NCBI GenBank assembly: GCA_031282705.1
Contig: JAITDF010000718.1
Location: 1 to 5,227, forward strand
Direction of reading: 5' to 3'
Source: Opitutaceae bacterium
GTDB taxonomy: Bacteria; Verrucomicrobiota; Verrucomicrobiia; Opitutales; Opitutaceae
DNA: 5,227 nucleotides
The stretch's first letter is position 1. Each line of letters opens with the position of its first letter. Below are positions 3,971 to 5,227 of this stretch, one piece after another. The position numbers and the translations under genes were made by a program. Under the pieces are notes generated by a model. That model saw nothing but the letters and a program-made list of their open reading frames with translations, was not told the DNA's origin and made no database searches.

Positions 3971-5131
3971 TTATGGGGAGGCGACCGGGACGGGAGGAGG
4001 GTGCGCAAGGCGCAGGCCCAGTTGCGCGGGGCTGGCGCGGCCGGTGCGCAGGCGCCACCAGTCCACCACGAACTGCCGGGCCAGGGCCACGAGCAGCTTG
4101 CGCCGCCGCGCCGACTGCCCCCGCAGCCGGGCCTGCTGCAACGCCGGCCCGAGGCGTTTGACCGCATGGTAGCCGGGCTGGAAACGCAGGAGCCGCCACG
4201 CCGTCTCGATCGCCGCGGTGCGCATCCGGCGGTTGCCGTGCTTGGTGATGGCTCCCTGCCGGTGGCTCGCGCCCGAGGAATGCTCGCCGGGGATCAACCC
4301 GGTGTAACTGGCCACCTCGCGGCGGTTTTGGAAACGCCGCCACTCTCCCGCCTCCCGGTCCAGCGTCCCGGCGGTGAGCGCGCCCACGCCCGCGGGCCGC
4401 TCCCCGGCGCTCGCCGCCGCCTCGATCAAGGCGGTGAGCGCCGCGATCTGCCGGTCCATTTCCAGCAGCAGCGCCTGCCAGCGCGCCAGCGTTTCATATA
4501 AATGCGCGGGCAGTTCGCCGGCCAGCCGGACGAAGGCGCGCGGACGCCACCAGCGCGCGGGCAGGTCAAAGCCGTAATAGCGCGCCGTGCCCAACCCCCG
4601 GTTGCCGATGCGCCCGCGATCCTTGACCAGGCTGTCGCGCTGCCGGGTCTGCCCGCGGGACTGCTCCTCGGCCTCGCTGGGCACCCGGATCACGCACAGC
4701 GCCTCGGTGTTGCCCGCCAGATGCCGCTCGAGCATCCCGCACAGCGCCAGCGCGTCGCGCCGGTCGGTCTTCACTTTTTTGTGATACTCGTCCCAATCGC
4801 GCGGACGCACCACCACGTTTTTGATTCCCAGCGCCACCAGCTTGCGGTGCAGCACATAGCCGAACGCGCCCGCCTCGTAGCAACTGTGCACCTCGCGCGC
4901 CTCCGCCCGCTGCGCCACCACCCAGGCCAAGAAACCGGCCGGGGTGAAACGTCGCGCCGGTCGCGGCGAGGCCCCGTCGGCTTGCGCCACCACGGTGTAT
5001 TGCGTCCAATGCACGTCGATGCCCAGTTTCAGGCATTGCGGCCTGGCCGCGATGCGTTTATCGCCTTGCCGCGCGCCGGCGGAAGGCTTGTTCTTGGTGC
5101 TGTTAGAGCCCGTAAAAATATAATGTGGCAA
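3971..5131 (-). CDS. IS110/IS1111-family transposase (DEDD recombinase)
   Basis: This 386-residue protein is a full-length member of the family that excises as a circle and inserts at guided sites. The N-terminal RuvC-like DEDD domain has Asp39 (LGIDVH), Glu86 (CYEAG), and Asp123 and Asp126 (KTDRRDA). A central, partly helical region follows (about 150-245). The C-terminal Transposase_20 domain has GVGALTA (248-254), SYTGLIPGEHSSG (275-287) with the Ser285/Ser286 pair where the catalytic serine lies, and GAITKHGNRRMR (293-304). All expected catalytic positions are present, so it may be active. The start is TTG at 5131, preceded by AGGGGA nine bases upstream; no in-frame ATG is available. The N-terminal 30 residues before CLKLGID are longer and more basic than I expect, so the true start might lie inside. 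The 5' side leaves almost no leader before a divergent transposase-like frame. Confidence 0.93.
   Translation of the reverse strand: MPHYIFTGSNSTKNKPSAGARQGDKRIAARPQCLKLGIDVHWTQYTVVAQADGASPRPARRFTPAGFLAWVVAQRAEAREVHSCYEAGAFGYVLHRKLVALGIKNVVVRPRDWDEYHKKVKTDRRDALALCGMLERHLAGNTEALCVIRVPSEAEEQSRGQTRQRDSLVKDRGRIGNRGLGTARYYGFDLPARWWRPRAFVRLAGELPAHLYETLARWQALLLEMDRQIAALTALIEAAASAGERPAGVGALTAGTLDREAGEWRRFQNRREVASYTGLIPGEHSSGASHRQGAITKHGNRRMRTAAIETAWRLLRFQPGYHAVKRLGPALQQARLRGQSARRRKLLVALARQFVVDWWRLRTGRASPAQLGLRLAHPPPVPVASP
5119..5124 (+). promoter_or_regulatory. Candidate -10 box for the divergent 5149/5161 reading frame
   Basis: TATAAT is a perfect sigma-70 -10 match, 25 bp before ATG 5149. The best -35 (TTGGTG, 5094-5099) has a long 19-bp spacing and is poor. 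The site lies within the first codons of the IS110-type gene, so initiation here would run opposite to it. Confidence 0.35.
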
Positions 5132-5140
5132 ATTAAGGCA

Positions 5141-5146
5141 TCCCCT
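5141..5146 (-). promoter_or_regulatory. Ribosome binding site of the IS110-type gene, supporting a TTG start
   Basis: AGGGGA on the minus strand lies nine bases before the TTG at 5131. The frame is open back to a stop at 5177-5179 without ATG or GTG, so this site is what decides the start. Confidence 0.45.
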
Positions 5147-5148
5147 GC

Positions 5149-5227
5149 ATGATTCCGGACATGAGAGATAAAAAGATTATCGAACAGCTGGAGCGGAAGT
5201 TTCGTCGGATGGAGCCCGAGCTGAATG
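5149..5227 (+). CDS. N-terminal fragment of a probable ISAzo13-family transposase, cut by the window end
   Basis: The open frame reads MIPDMRDKKIIEQLERKFRR, then MEPELN, and runs off the window. The pattern of a charged helix ending in 'PxLN' recalls the start of ISAzo13-family transposases, which continue with NERxRRxWAAxEA and a helix-turn-helix. Only 26 residues are visible, so this is a recalled resemblance rather than a domain match. Two starts are possible, 5149 and 5161. The first has an AAGG about ten bases upstream (5135-5138). The second gives the more family-like MRDKKII beginning. The frame is divergent from the IS110-type gene, and the two starts lie 17-29 bp apart. Confidence 0.5.
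   Translation, partial: MIPDMRDKKIIEQLERKFRRMEPELN

Noticed and set aside
3815..4501. Plus-strand frames of 228 and 216 residues opposite the transposase
   Set aside because: They are shadows of the IS110-type gene, whose catalytic residues are all on the minus strand.

Overview
The window looks like an accessory, repeat-rich stretch of a GC-rich chromosome. The best guess for the host is Verrucomicrobiota, probably an Opitutaceae-like bacterium. This rests on recalled resemblance: the LacI regulator has the 'PHPMVAALM' hinge style and the intergenic DNA carries inverted hairpin repeats of a kind I associate with that phylum. No rRNA or other marker gene is present, so the assignment is an inference.

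Layout. 156-674 (+) encodes a stand-alone CinA C-terminal-domain protein (PncC-like) with unusual active-site motifs. 675-1384 has no gene. It holds a pyrimidine/purine inverted repeat (739-852), a paired-hairpin element resembling a REP/BIME unit (929-1026), and several small GC hairpins (1108-1222). 1385-2380 (-) is an intact LacI-family regulator of 331 residues. Its upstream region (2381-2711) contains a candidate promoter, a 12-bp palindrome that may be an operator, and a second paired-hairpin element (2524-2659), but no intact divergent target gene.

2655-3195 is a mobile-element graveyard. It contains two degraded copies of the C-terminal end of one DDE (rve-type) transposase, one of them with its catalytic Glu apparently changed to Lys. 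The first copy is joined to a 79-bp repeat that recurs at 3598-3675. 3325-3573 (-) encodes a small lower-GC protein with two CxxC knuckles. 3676-3970 has no convincing gene; it contains hairpins and three TGTCAT repeats downstream of the next transposase.

3971-5131 (-) is a full-length IS110/IS1111-family (DEDD) transposase with all recognisable catalytic residues. Its TTG start lies only about 17-29 bp from a divergent reading frame (5149 or 5161 to the window end, +) that resembles the N-terminus of an ISAzo13-family transposase.

The genes do not form a pathway. cinA and lacI are the only host-type genes besides the small zinc-knuckle protein, and the rest is the record of repeated insertion and rearrangement. 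The observations I rate highest are the possible bridge-RNA-bearing 3' flank of the IS110-type element, the two inverted-hairpin repeat elements (one with compensatory base changes between its arms), and the 9-bp microhomology junction that created a chimeric relic.
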